The notes: generated from the sequence alone by a model not told the origin. 64,000 bases of DNA from Prostheceraeus crozeri (GCA_907163375.1 CAJQUW010004600.1:1-64000); one strand, 5' to 3'. Positions 1 to 12,272 are shown, counted from the first letter of the stretch. Numbers and translations are program-made.

Positions 1-245
1 TGGGATGTACGCTTTTGGATATTTGATATGTATTATTTTATTATCTATTTATTTCAAATTATATTATGTTTATTTTTTTTTTTTTTACTTATCGTTTAAC
101 CTTTTATCATTTATTATTTGTATAATTTATATTATTTATCTACTTAATCTTTTGTTTATATATTCTACAGTTATCTTACTTAGTTTGTTTTAGGTTGTTT
201 TATTATAATTGTATATAAAGTTAATTTTTTTGTGCGTTGTTTTTT
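1..245. other. AT-rich stretch without gene
   Basis: This is T-rich, low-complexity DNA that changes abruptly near position 246 into G-rich sequence. The only open frame is a string of hydrophobic residues created by T-rich codons, so I see no gene here. Confidence 0.6.
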
Positions 246-3200
246 TAGGATGTGCGGGGGTGGAAGTGGGGGTGTGTGGGATACTTCGGTGCATCCCCCT
301 AGGTATAATCACCCACCCCCTCTAGGAAGGGGTGCAACCGAGGTTTTGGTATGGGGGCTGTGGCGATGGGGGAGGGTTGTGTGAAGTGTAGTTGTGTGTT
401 CGTCGTTTGGGACGTTAGTGGGGTGGGGAGGGACGGGGAGATAGTTTTCGAGGTTAGTGTTTGATCATGAATGATGTCGGGAGGTGGGCGTTCGGTCTTC
501 AAGTAGAAGGAGTGGCGGGGAGTGTGGGGACTGTCGTGCCTCGGCTGTGCTGAACTGGCCGCTTAGCTTGTAGTTAAAGCGTAAGTGGGGGGGGGGGGTT
601 GCCTCGTTGCCTTCTGAGCCATGAGTCAGGGGCTGTTCCGATAAGTAGGATGCTTTAGGAGGTGGGTGAATTCATACGCGGGGTGCGGTGTGCGGTGTGA
701 GAGTCAGCGGCATGTTTAGTTGGTGGTCTTGTGGTGTGGGTGGCGCCGGTAGAGTCGCGGTGTGGGGGTGCGAGTAGGCCTTGGGCGGATTGAACGCGCC
801 ATTTTGGTGTGGCGGGGCGGTGGAGGGTTGTATGGCGGCTGTGCGGTGGGTAGGTGGCGACGAGGTTGGGATCGCGATCGGAAGGGCGTTGGGTGAGCTG
901 TGGGATCAGCGGGTTTCCCTTCGGGGCTGTGGGGGTCGGGAGGGTTGGTTGTATGCGGGTGGTGTACCCTGTCCGGGGGTTGTGGCCATGGGAGAGTGGG
1001 TGTGTGGGGTGAAGTAGTATTGTATGGGGGTGGAGGTTTGGTTTGTGATTGAGGATGTGGGGTGGAAGAAGAAAGGGTTATTGTGAGGATATGTTTGCAG
1101 TTGGGAATTTTGATGGTTTTGTCGGGTAATAGACGCGAGTGGGTATAGCCTGTGTATGTTTCAGAAGGTCTCGGTGGGTGTTGGAGGGGGGGAAGTGGTT
1201 GTATTTAGGGGTATGTTGGATTGAGTAGTTGGGGTTAATTGTGTTTAAGAGGGGCTACGGTCGGGTTGTATTAGGTATTGTTGATCGGGTTGCGGCGGCG
1301 GTTGGGGGGGTGGAAGTGTAAAGAGGAGTGTGTGGAATTTTTGAGTGGCTGTGGAGTGATTGTGGGGAGGGTGGTCGAGGTTGATGTGAGGTGGTGCTGG
1401 GTGTGGGGTTGATGAGTCAAAGGGATTGGGCGTCGGTTGGTGGGGCTGGTGATGTGGCTGGCGGTGGAATTGCGGTGTTGGGTAGAGCTAGCGATGGGGG
1501 TCTAATGGTGGGGAGTTGTTTATGGTTTAGGTGATTTGGGGGTATGGGTATCTTGGGTGCGGTTTAGTTTTGGGGAGGGGTGGGGTAAGTGATGTTAGTT
1601 TGGTTAGTGTGGTGGTGGGTTAGCGGATAGGTGTGTGTTTTGGTGTTTTTTTAGAGAAGTTACGGTGTGGGTAACTGAGGCTTATGTGGGGATTTGGGTT
1701 GATGGATGTGGTGGGTTGGGATAGGTGTGATGAGTTTGATTAATGCATGGTGTTGTTTAGTGTCCTGTGGGTGTGGGCTCTGATGGTAGGGTGGGTAGTC
1801 GGGTTAGGGCGGATTGAGTCGGTTGGTTTTTGTGAAAGGGTGAGGGGTGTATTGGATTGTTTTGGGGGTAAGTTGCTGGGTGGGTGTTACCGGTAGGATA
1901 CTGGAGATGGTATGTTTGGTTTTTGGGTCGTTGTGTTTGGGTATTTGATAGGTGTTGGGGGGTTGGTTGGTGTTTGGTGGGGGTTGTATGGTTGATGGGT
2001 TTTTGGTGTTGTGGACATGGTATGTTGAGATAGGGGTGGATTGACGTGAGATCTGTTGTGTTGAGTGTAGTTGTGAGTGCATGGCGTGGGGGATGGGGCG
2101 GGATTGATAGCGGAGGGGTTTGTGTAGTTGTGATGAGTCGTTCCGGCTTTGGGAGGAGAAGGGGGTAAGTTTGTAGTGTAGTCCGGAAGAGATTTTAGGA
2201 TGTTTGTTGGGTGGATTTAATGTTTGATGTGTACTGGTAGGGGGGTTTTGGATGGGGAGGATATAAGTCATTGGTGTTACGAGAAAGACGGAGGGTTGGT
2301 GTAGGGTAAGTAGTGGGTGGGCGAGAGTGTGTATGGTGAGGGGATTTAGGGGAGTGATGGATGCAGGGCGCGGCAATGGCCGGGGTGGCTATTACGTGAG
2401 GGAGGAAGCTGTCGGTGAAAGGTTCGTTTGTACTGGGGGGTTGGAGGGGGGGCTTTTGGGATGAGTGGTGGTGATGGTGGGGTGTGGAAGGGCTTTTTAT
2501 TTGTTTACGGTGTAGTATTTATTGGGGGTGTCGGACTTGAGGATTCGGGGTGGGGCGCGGGGGTTTTCGGTAGTTAGGTTGGCGGGGTGGACAAGAGGGG
2601 GTTGAGTGTATGGAGTGCTGGTCATTGTGTGTATGTGGTAGAGTGTCTACAGTGTCTGGTGGGAGCATGATTTTTGGTTTGGGCGTGTGGTTTGCTTTGG
2701 CCGTCTAAGGGGGGGTGAGTTGAGGTGATTGGAAGGTAGGGAGGGGGATAGGTGGATTGGATGTAGAGAGTATGGGGTGGTGTGGTGAGGGGGGGGGTGG
2801 AGTGTGGAGTATGGGTATATGTGCTTGGTAGGGTTGATGGTGAGTGGGTGTATGGTACAATGAGTTTGTTGTGTATTGGGGTGATGGGGTGTGTTATAGG
2901 GGTTTGTGATAGGTTTGGTATCCAAGTGCAGGTTTGGTACGTGTCGTGGGGGTGGGTGGGTGGGGTGTGATATGCTGGGTGGGATGGGCGATTGGAGTTG
3001 GAGGAGACGAGTGGGGTTGGTATGTTAGTGGTTTTGGGGGAGGTGCGGTGAGGTTGGGAGAAAAGTGGGTCGGTTCGGTTGTCGTGGGTGTGAAGGAGGG
3101 GATGTTATGGGCTCCGTGGTGGTATTGTGGGGCTGTGGGGGATGTGTAGGGGTAGGATGGTTTGAGTTAGTAATGGGGGAGGTAAGGGGGTGAGTTATAC

Positions 3201-5800
3201 CGGGGAGTGGGATGGAGTGGTGCTGTATGGGGGAGGTAGGTGCGGATTAGCGATGAGTCAGGTTGTTCGTTATCGTAAATAGGAGTTGATGTATGGATTG
3301 TTTAGGTTGGGTATTGGGATGGTGTTAGTGGGTTTGGGGTGGTAGTGGGAGGAAATGTTTTAGTGTGGTGTGATACTGGGGTGGTTGTATGGTGGGGGTG
3401 GTTGATGGGGGTTTGGGCGTTGGGAAGGGGGGGGGGATGCGAATTTGTGTTGAGAGGGTTGTATGATTTGGGTGGTTTTTTGTTAGGAAGTGGGGGATGA
3501 GGGGGGAGGGGGGGAGGGGGTGAATCATGGTGGGGTATTTGTGTTGGGATTGTAGTTTTGGAGGGAGAGTGTAGTATATTTTGGGAGTGTGTTTGGTGCG
3601 GTATTTGTGAGATGTATGAGTAGTATGGTTCGGGTTTGGGTATGATCTTGCGCTGTTTTGTGCGACCCGTTGTTGGTGTGTAGTGATGGGGGTTTGCACG
3701 AGGAGGTGGAAACGGTTTTGTTGGATTGACGGGGGGAGTTGTGGGTGGGCGGTTGATATTTACGTTGATGGGTATGGGATAGTGAGGGTCGGGTTTGCGA
3801 GGAGTGTTCGGGGGAAGAGTGTCAGTACGGTGGTTGGCGTGCGCGTTGATGTGCCTGGGAGGTGGGTGGGATTGTGTAGTGGCTTTAATAGGGTTATGTT
3901 TTTGTGTTGATTGGTCATTTGGTGGGGGTAGGGTTTATGGGCGGATTTAGGGGTTTTTGTTTGAGATTGAAGGTTGCCGGGGAATTAGTGGTGGGTAGTG
4001 TTTAAATGGGTGTAGGGATTTAGTTTTTGTGTAGTGATCGAGTTTTAGAATTGGGATTAGGGTGGATAGGAGAGTTGAGATGTTGCGTGTGGGGGTGGTA
4101 TATATTTTGACGGAAGTACGGGGTGGTGGCGATAGAAGGTCGAGGGTCGGTTGGGAGGGGGTTTGCGTGTTAGGGTGTGTATATTGTGTTGTTAGTGAGT
4201 TAGGAGCTGGTTGGGGGGAGGGTTTGTGTTGTTTTAGTATGGTTGGTGGGTGGTGGTGGGGTATGTGTTTTTAGTTACGGTAGATGGTGATGTTATGGTT
4301 TGTGGGTGAGTGGAGTTTAGTAGTGTGGGGAAGGGGGGGGGTAATATAGGGCATGTGGGGGGGGAGGGTGATAGCAATCGAGTATGTAATGTTCCGGGTT
4401 GGATGGTATGGTTGTATGCATTGGAGGTTGGGGGAGGGATGAGGGTATGGTTGTTTTGTGGGGGGGGGTTTGGGCGGTATTGAGAGGGGATAGGGGGTGT
4501 AATTGTTTTGTTTAGAGGAGCAGGTGAGGCTGTTGGTATGTAATTGGGTATTTGGGTTGTGTGGGGGGAGGTGAGTCGTTGAGTGGGAGGGGAAGCAGTG
4601 AACTGGAAAGTGTGTGGGTGGTTGATTACTGTAGGTGAGAGGGTGTTAAAAAGTGCTGAGGGGGTGAGGGGGTTTGTGGGGGTGGAATGGTCTGGAGAGT
4701 CGTCGATGGAGGTGTGGGATTGTGGTGTGTGAGGTTGAGGTCGTGTATTTGGTGTGGTTTTTGGGGTGATGGCTGTAAAGGTAGCTTGGGGTGTGTGGGG
4801 GTGGCGGTAGAGTGGAGGTATAGGGATGGGTTGTTGAATGGGTTTTGGTTTAGGATGTTGGGGGTCGGAGCGTTGATGGTGGTGTTTAGGTTGTACAATG
4901 GGTGAGACGGTTGTGCGCAGAGTTGATTGTGTGAGTGTGATCATAGTGTTGCGGGAGAGGGTTGTGAGGGTGGGGGATGGTGTACTGCATATTGTGATCG
5001 AGGAGAGGAGATATGTAGTGTGGAAACGGGTAGTGTTGTTTGTGTGTCTGTTAGGTGGTGTTTTCAGTTAGATGGTTAGGGGGAGGTGTGGGTGTAAAGG
5101 TGATTTTTGTTGTGGTGGTTTCGTTGGTGAGGGAGGGGTAGGGATTGTGGCCTGTTTGGTTTAGGGATAGGTGGGTGGCATAAGGTTGGTAGGTGAAAGC
5201 CGGATCCGGGGTTGGGGTGGGTTATTGGTAGTGGTGTCGGTGAGGGGGTAATGGGTGTGCAGGAGGTGGTGTTTTGGTGAGTGGGGGGATGCTTTGCTGG
5301 GTGGTTGTGAGTGTTAGGGTGTGGGGGGGGTGGTCGTGGGCTGGTGTGGGTGGAGTGTGTGGGAGTTGGGGTTGGATTGGCTGTGGGGTTGTGCGGTGAT
5401 TGGGATGTATTGTGCTTTTGAGGAGGTAGGGTTGTGATGGCTGGGTTGAGGTGGGGAGGGGGTGTGTTGTGTGAGAGTGATGATGGGTGTGCTTCTGGTT
5501 TTGCTTGGTGCTATTGGGGTGTGTGTGCTTTGGGGTTTGTGAGTGTTATAGTGGTGATTTGGGTGTGAGTGATTTTATGTGTGCATAGTGTGGGTTGCTT
5601 TTGTGTGTTTGAATTGCAATTAGAGAGAGTGAGTGGAGTGTGTGAGTTGTGTGGGTATTGCTTTGTATTTGACTTGGGATTTGTGTTTTGGGGTTGTGGT
5701 TAGTGCTTATGAGGTTAGATTGAGGTGGTTGGGGGGGTGGAGATTTTGTTAAGTTGGCTATGTTGTTAATGTGTTATATGCAATTTGGTATTGGGTATGG
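246..5800 (+). repeat. Keto-rich (G+T) strand-asymmetric block
   Basis: For about 5.5 kb the + strand is overwhelmingly G and T, with frequent runs of four to nine G and few C or A. No regular period is visible by eye. The left edge is sharp, just after the AT-rich stretch. The right edge fades gradually between about 5480 and 5950 into ordinary sequence. All long open frames inside are predicted by the base bias alone (Gly/Val/Trp-rich on +, Pro/Thr/His-rich on -), so none is reported as a gene. It could be degenerate telomere-like or subtelomeric DNA, an eroded GT satellite, or poorly resolved long-read sequence at a contig end. The G-runs would favour G-quadruplexes on the + strand. Confidence 0.75.
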
Positions 5801-6474
5801 TTGCATGTGATGATTTGTTTGCTTATATTAGCAATTTAGCATAAATGTGATAGTTGCTGAGAAGTATGAATGATTATAGTTTATGAATAGGCTTGTAGAT
5901 GTATTAGCAGACTATTTTTTAGGTGTATTTATTATATTTTAGTATCGCAAGATAGCTTACACTTCTGATACAGGGATAGCAATCGACTGCGATCCATGTG
6001 TAAAGAGCTTGGTAGACTACGGAAGAGAGAAGTGTGTTATGTTGCGTGTGGCGCGTGAGTGTCCTCCCATTTCATTCCATTCATCAATTCGTCTCATTGA
6101 TAGAGACAGGTAGAACTCATGGTTCTCATAACGTATGCAATGGAAAGTTTTAGGCAACCTTCGACAGTTGGCTAAATGTCGCCCTGGCGCGAATGCATAC
6201 TACGTTGAGACAGAGGCAATCACTTGCAAACATGAAGCAGAGAGGTTTAACAAGATTGACCATTGCCGAATGTCCCTTGCGGTATACATAGCTACGGGTT
6301 TCACCGCCGCCCTTTACAGGAACGCCCGTCGAAAGGAAGTATTACACCGAACTTCATTTGCGACGTTCAAGTTGACTGATAGCAGATTCAACTTAATGAT
6401 AGTATTCGCCAGTCCGAAGACTGCCCAGGGCAAACCGCGAGGAGGTTCTATCATGTCTTGCCCCATGGTGGCCC

Positions 6475-7690
6475 TTAAGAGAGCCGATGGTTCGTTCTCG
6501 GGGTGTGTGGTAGGGACTCAGGCTTGTTGTTTCGACTGCGGCTCCGGCAACGGGGCGGGTGGTCGCTTCTCTTGGATGTCTGTAAAGAAAGAAGTAGTGA
6601 GTTATCATCTTACATATCAATTTAGTCATTTTTACTTACTGATCTTCTCGGACGCTTCCTCATAAAGGAAATTCGAGATCGGATCACGATGATCGAAGGT
6701 GAAGTGTAGACACTCCACCCCTTTCTTCACCCGAGAGTAGCATTTCTCCCCTCTTCCACGCTCGTACAAGAGGAGTTTCTGCTACTCTCCCCTTTCTAAT
6801 AGGGATGTGCAGACGACTGGAACGCACCCTTCGATCGCGATCCACCAGCTGCGCCGAACGGTGCAGCTCGTGGTTCGTCTCGACAACCTTAGCCATCTGC
6901 ACACGGAGTCTCTCCACTTCCTCCTTCAACCTTCGTATCTCCTTTTCCCTACTTTCCCTCTCTGCTAGCAAAGCCTCTTCTCTGGCTTTCCCCTCGAGAG
7001 TCTTGAGCCTCTCCTGCTCCAACTCGCCATCCCGCTCGCTTAATCTCTCCTTCACCTTCTTCATCTCTCCGGCCACGTTCTTTAGGTCCTCATACTTTGC
7101 CTTGTATGAGAAGGCCTCCTCCTTCAACTTCTCCGCCTCTTTCTTTAATCTATCCCGTTCGGCGATCACCGGCGGGCGCTTGACAAAATTGCGACATTGT
7201 GTTGCAATTCCACTTGCAGTTACGACTGTAGGGGTCTCGCGATCGAGGTCGACGTCCTTGATAAGTTGCGACTGTAGCTCTCCCTCCTCCTCCTCACTAT
7301 CGCTGCTGGTCAGCGAACTCTCGCTACTAAGCGAGGATACAGCGGCAATCGCTTCAATGGCGGATTGTAGCTCAGTGGCCTCAGTGGTGAAGAGTGAACT
7401 CCGTTCTTGCTGGTTGGCAGATTGTAGCTCCAAAGAACGGAGCTCAGTGGCGAAGAGTGAACTCCGTTCTTCTTCGCCTACTTCCACCTGTTTGACACTC
7501 CGCTGTGTTGTGAGTGCCAATCCTCCAGCCGCTCACTTAAGCGACTGACTTTGTGGACTCCGCAATAGTAGCGAGCGACCCCTATCTGTTTCTTGTTAGT
7601 ACAAGCGTGCTTTTTGAAGGCGTCAGCTCGGAATACCTTCCGGCATTGACACAGTTTGAAACTGGTCTTCATATTATTGTATTTCGGCAT
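6475..7690 (-). pseudogene. Zinc-finger/coiled-coil protein gene, frame interrupted
   Basis: Unrecognised family. Reading on the minus strand, an ATG at 7690 opens a short Cys/His module (CQC at residues 14-16, then HAC, then YYCGVH), which fits a small zinc-binding fold. A second frame (to about 6745) follows: an acidic Ser-rich stretch, then a long charged heptad-like coiled coil of roughly 100 residues rich in E, K, R and L. A third frame (about 6770-6640) reads into KCYSRVKKGVECLHF and ends at a clean donor (GTAAG). A 60-bp intron follows, then a basic Arg/Ser/Pro tail exon (6579-6475) behind a pyrimidine-rich acceptor. Two frame changes, near 7500 and 6760, are needed to connect the parts, so this is a decayed gene or contains sequencing errors. 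The coding look in all three frames and the good splice sites argue for a once-real gene. Confidence 0.5.
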
Positions 7691-7699
7691 TTCTGAAGC

Positions 7700-8640
7700 G
7701 AAAAACGGAAAACAATGATTTTTACACTTAGTGAGGAATGATAGATTTGAGTGTAGTGAGTGGCACTCGATCCCGTCGACAGCCCGAAGGCCTTGTACTG
7801 ATCACTAGGGAAGTGAGAGATCTTCCCCGATACCCGCTATTTACAGCTGAAGACATCATTGTCACTGCCCCGAAGTGGTAACAGCAACGCCGAGTCAAAG
7901 GTAGTGAACAGTAGCTGGGATCTAACCCCTCAAAGCTGCCTTAGACTTAGTTAAATTTGAAACATGATATCAGATTTGAACTTAGCATACTTGAAAACTT
8001 GAGGAAACATCCCAAGTTATTGCTTTGATCAGCTTGATAGCAAGCCGTAGAGTGCTTGATTCACCAGCGTTTTGCAATGGAGATGTTTAGAGGCCACCCA
8101 TGACAAGATAGCTAAGACTCAACCGATTGGCGTTCAAAGTGCTACGTTGAGAGCTGTGTCAAATGCCCAACATGAGTTGCCCCAGCGGTTACGGTCTCAA
8201 ATATGACACATTCCCTTGCCACACTTATCACTACGGCATCGTCCGCCGTCCCGAAGGAACACCCTGTCAGTGGAATATTACAGCAAAACTCTCCGTGTCT
8301 TGCTCGCTTTCAGTGAAAAGCCGCTTATAGCATGAGAAGACTGGCTCAGACATCATTAAAAATGCTTTCATTGACTTCAGCAGGGTCGAAATCCCCAGAA
8401 AACCTCCAAAAATAGTGAATTTAAAATTTTCAACTTTTTAGCACTACTTATGAAATTTTATAAGTAGTTTATCACTTAGGGCAGGTCAATAGCGACCGAA
8501 CCTTTTTTGAATCAAGTCAAACGGACTTGTAGAAGCAAAGTTACAAGCCTTTAAAGTTTTGGAGTCTTTTATGGCCTGGAGACGAAGGCCATCTCCTGGC
8601 GAACCCCTAAGTCTGACGCCTTAGCTGATATCAGCAATGA
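7700..8640. other. Intergenic, no gene seen
   Basis: Mixed-composition DNA between the zinc-finger gene and the satellite. I see no convincing open frame, RNA gene or terminal repeat. Confidence 0.5.
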
Positions 8641-8849
8641 AATTTTCTAAGTCGGTTTCTTACAGAAACTCGGGATTTGGAATGTCCGAAGCTATCATCG
8701 GAGCTCAGAGAGACGACTTACCGTTGGCAATCTCTCGTCTGAATGACAAGTCTCTGTCGGTTCCCAGCTTATATAGTGTGTGGCGATCAGCTGATGACGT
8801 AACACCCATCATCCAAACACTAAAAATCCCGTCTATCTCCGGTTCTAGT

Positions 8850-11370
8850 GCTCCGATTGAGCTGGAAATACACCATTTCCATGTAGAATTTGACGCTGAA
8901 TCCGAATCTGGCCTCCGTTTTCCCATCCGATGCTTCGTTTTGGCTGTACAGTAGGCAGCCATCGCAAAAATTCTAACTCATTTTTTCGAAAAATGTTGAA
9001 AATTTTTTCTCGCCGATTGCCTTGAAACTCACCATACAGATAAAGAATTTCACGCTGATTCCAAATCTGAAATCCGTTTTCCCATCCGAGCCTTCGTTTT
9101 GAAGCTACAGCCCAAAACGTCCCAAATTCTAACTCTGTCGTTTTTCGCCAATGTCCCAAAATCTTAAATGGCGTCTCACATCTAAACGAAGACAGATAGG
9201 AACAAGCCGATTCTTTCAGTGAATTTGTCTCACTCTTAGCTTTCAAACGAGCTATCGCACGACAAAATCCGTCCACTGGAAGCCAAAATCGAAGCAAGCT
9301 GTCCAGAGGGGGGGGGAGTCAGCGAAAATTTTTTTCTCTCCGATTGAGCTGGAAATATACCATTTCCATGTAGAATTTGACGCTGAATCCGAATCTGGCC
9401 TCCGTTTTCCCATCCGATGCTTCGTTTTGGCTGTACAGTAGGCAGCCATCGCAAAAATTCTAACTCTGTCATTTTTTCGAAAAATGTTGAAAATTTTTTC
9501 TCGCCGATTGCCTTGAAACTCACCATACAGATAAAGAATTTCACGCTGATTCCAAATCTGAAATCCGTTTTTTCCCATCCGAGCCTTCGTTTTGAAGCTA
9601 CAGCCCAAAACGTCCCAAATTCTAACTCTGTCGTTTTTCGCCAATGTCCCAAAATCTTAAATGGCGTCTCACATCTAAACGAAGACAGATAGGAACAAGC
9701 CGATTCTTTCAGTGAATTTGTCTCACTCTTAGCTTTCAAACGAGCTATCGCACGACAAAATCCGTCCACTGGAAGCCAAAATCGAAGCAAGCTGTCCAGA
9801 GGGGGGGGGAGTCAGCGAAAATTTTTTCTCTCCGATTGAGCTGGAAATATACCATTTCCATGTAGAATTTGACGCTGAATCCGAATCTGGCCTCCGTTTT
9901 CCCATCCGATGCTTCGTTTTGGCTGTACAGTAGGCAGCCATCGCAAAAATTCTAACTCTGTCATTTTTTCGAAAAATGTTGAAAATTTTTTCTCGCCGAT
10001 TGCCTTGAAACTCACCATACAGATAAAGAATTTCACGCTGATTCCAAATCTGAAATCCGTTTTCCCATCCGAGCCTTCGTTTTGAAGCTACAGCCCAAAA
10101 CGTCCCAAATTCTAACTCTGTCGTTTTTCGCCAATGTCCCAAAATCTTAAATGGCGTCTCACATCTAAACGAAGACAGATAGGAACAAGCCGATTCTTTC
10201 AGTGAATTTGTCTCACTCTTAGCTTTCAAACGAGCTATCGCACGACAAAATCCGTCCACTGGAAGCCAAAATCGAAGCAAGCTGTCCAGAGGGGGGGGGA
10301 GTCAGCGAAAATTTTTTTCTCTCCGATTGAGCTGGAAATATACCATTTCCATGTAGAATTTGACGCTGAATCCGAATCTGGCCTCCGTTTTCCCATCCGA
10401 TGCTTCGTTTTGGCTGTACAGTAGGCAGCCATCGCAAAAATTCTAACTCTGTCATTTTTTCGAAAAATGTTGAAAATTTTTTCTCGCCGATTGCCTTGAA
10501 ACTCACCATACAGATAAAGAATTTCACGCTGATTCCAAATCTGAAATCCGTTTTCCCATCCGAGCCTTCGTTTTGAAGCTACAGCCCAAAACGTCCCAAA
10601 TTCTAACTCTGTCGTTTTTCGCCAATGTCCCAAAATCTTAAATGGCGTCTCACATCTAAACGAAGACAGATAGGAACAAGCCGATTCTTTCAGTGAATTT
10701 GTCTCACTCTTAGCTTTCAAACGAGCTATCGCACGACAAAATCCGTCCACTGGCAGCCAAAATCGAAGCAAGCTGTCCAGAGGGGGGGGGGGAGTCAGCG
10801 AAAATTTTTCTCTCCGATGGCGTTCAAATTCACCATACCGATGCAGAATTTCACGCTGAATCCGAATCTGGCCTCCGTTTTCTCATCCGATGCTTCGTTT
10901 GGACGCTACACACCAAAACGTCCCAAATTCTAACTCTGTCGTTTTTCGCCAATGTCCCAAAATCTTAAATGGCGTCTCACATCTAAACGAAGACAGATAG
11001 GAACAAGCCGATTCTTTCACTGAATTTGTCTCACTCTTAGCTTTCAAACGAGCTATCGCACGACAAAATCCGTCCACTGGAAGCCAAAATCGAAGCAAGC
11101 TGTCCAGAGGGGGGGGGGAGTCAGCGAAAATTTTTCTCTCCGATGGCGTTCAAATTCACCATACCGATGCAGAATTTCACGCTGAATCCGAATCTGGCCT
11201 CCGTTTTCTCATCCGATGCTTCGTTTGGACGCTACACACCAAAACGTCCCAAATTCTAACTCTGTCGTTTTTTCGAAAAATGTTGAAAATTTTTTCTCAC
11301 CGATTGCCTTGAAACTCACCCTACCGATGCAGAATTTCACGCTGAACACGAATCCGACCTCCGTTTTCTC
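8850..11370. repeat. Compound tandem satellite (~490-bp units)
   Basis: Units begin at CTCCGATTGAGCTGGAAAT near 8854, 9341, 9832 and 10321 (spacing 487-491 bp), and at a variant CTCCGATGGCG start near 10812 and 11139 (spacing 327 bp). Each full unit has two related ~163-bp segments, sharing GAATTT.ACGCTGA, CCTCCGTTTTCCCATCCGA-like and ATTCTAACTCTGTC words, plus a third unrelated segment that ends in a run of 8-12 G before GAGTCAGCG. The last two units lack one of the paired segments. Copies are nearly identical apart from G-run length and single changes, which points to recent amplification. The repeated ~180-codon minus-strand frames are a by-product of unit length and are not called as genes. 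Confidence 0.92.
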
Positions 11371-11519
11371 ATCCGACCACTCCTTCCACTCGAAACAACC
11401 CATTTTACAACCCAACATTCAGCACGAAAAACATCACACACTATAGCCTCAAGACTAATCCTAGCGGTCGCCCAAGTCCACCACGACACTCAGACCCAAA
11501 GCACCACGGCGGCCGACCA

Positions 11520-11600
11520 CGACACTCTGCCGTTCCAGAGGGGGGGGAGGGGGAGGGGAGGGGGGGGGAGTCAGCGATGGCGGCCATCTTGCGCTATCTG
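11520..11600. promoter_or_regulatory. G-run tract with YY1-like palindrome
   Basis: About 40 nearly pure G bases (11538-11572, broken by single A) follow the satellite and could form G-quadruplexes. Directly after, the - strand reads AAGATGGCCGCCAT, close to the YY1 consensus AAGATGGCGGC. This lies just downstream of the stop of the minus-strand exon at 11619, so any promoter role is speculative. Confidence 0.35.
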
Positions 11601-11618
11601 GTGTTTGTCACTTCCTTA

Positions 11619-12182
11619 CTACTCATGTTCGATTGACATATTTTTCTCTGCGGAATCCACACTGAAGGTATCAGGAGAACGCATTACTCTATCCAATCCA
11701 TTATCCGCTAAAGCTTTTGTTTCATTGATTATATTTGTGACTGATTTACATAACTCAGCAATTTCTGTGAAAAGTGACTCAAAGTGCAAAATATTTGGTC
11801 GATCTGAGACTATATTGGTAATCTTTTCATTGGCGAATTTCAATTTTCCAACACATTTCAAGTAATTATCAGTAAAATTTGTTGATGCTTCATCGTCTGT
11901 GATTGAACTATCTTCGATCGATGCCTCACCTGAGACTGTCTGAGTAGCAACATGTTTAGAAATGAATAACTCGGTATTTTGGCTTTTCTCTGTTTGAGTT
12001 GCGACGTGTTTATGATATTCACTATTCTCAACTGTTTGGAGTTGAATATGAACTATAGATTTGGGGAGATCAGTCTGATTAGATTGGGACTCAACAACTT
12101 CCTTTGGAGCAGTAATTTCACCAATATCGGCATCCAAATCGACCACATCATCAAAATAAGATTTATGGATTAGTATGAACAA
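11619..12182 (-). CDS. Terminal exon of unknown zinc-finger gene
   Basis: An open frame of about 188 codons ends with TAG at 11621-11619. The protein is acidic and Ser/Thr-rich, with HVATQT present twice, followed by a region that looks helical (FESLFTEIAELCKSVTNIINE). It has no recognised domain. An upstream exon with a C2H2 finger lies on the same strand at 13270-13075, and I infer they belong to one gene. I could not find a perfect phase match between that donor and the 5' end of this frame, so another small exon may lie between. The nearest possible acceptor on the minus strand is near 12200. The 3' end abuts the satellite. Codon use looks like ordinary host coding sequence. It could also be part of a mobile element. 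Confidence 0.5.
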   Translation of the reverse strand: MFILIHKSYFDDVVDLDADIGEITAPKEVVESQSNQTDLPKSIVHIQLQTVENSEYHKHVATQTEKSQNTELFISKHVATQTVSGEASIEDSSITDDEASTNFTDNYLKCVGKLKFANEKITNIVSDRPNILHFESLFTEIAELCKSVTNIINETKALADNGLDRVMRSPDTFSVDSAEKNMSIEHE

Positions 12183-12272
12183 ATAATTGTACGTCCTATA
12201 TTATTAGTATACTGTAATATAATACAAATTAAGAAGTCACGACTTTGTGACCCTCTAAATTAATACCGGTAT

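Noticed and set aside
1804-2376. 190-codon minus-strand open frame in the keto-rich block
   Set aside because: The complementary strand is A/C-rich, which lacks stop codons by composition and yields Pro/Thr/His/Gln runs. It shows no domain and the same is true of every frame in the block.
4234-4944. 236-codon minus-strand open frame
   Set aside because: Same base-bias artefact; a second overlapping minus frame of 90 codons is open too, as expected of biased sequence and not of a gene.
6135-6665. 176-codon plus-strand open frame
   Set aside because: It opposes the minus-strand zinc-finger gene's last exon and splice sites. It has no domain and crosses a good minus-strand intron.
6805-7548. 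247-codon plus-strand Ser/Leu-rich frame
   Set aside because: Mirror image of the Lys/Glu-rich coiled coil on the minus strand; Ser/Leu-rich antisense frames are typical of such sequence.
8637-8954. 105-codon plus-strand frame beginning before the satellite
   Set aside because: Two thirds of it is satellite unit sequence and both strands are open there; no domain.
8850-11370. CRISPR-like array
   Set aside because: Units are ~490 bp without short repeat/spacer alternation, in a eukaryotic genome.
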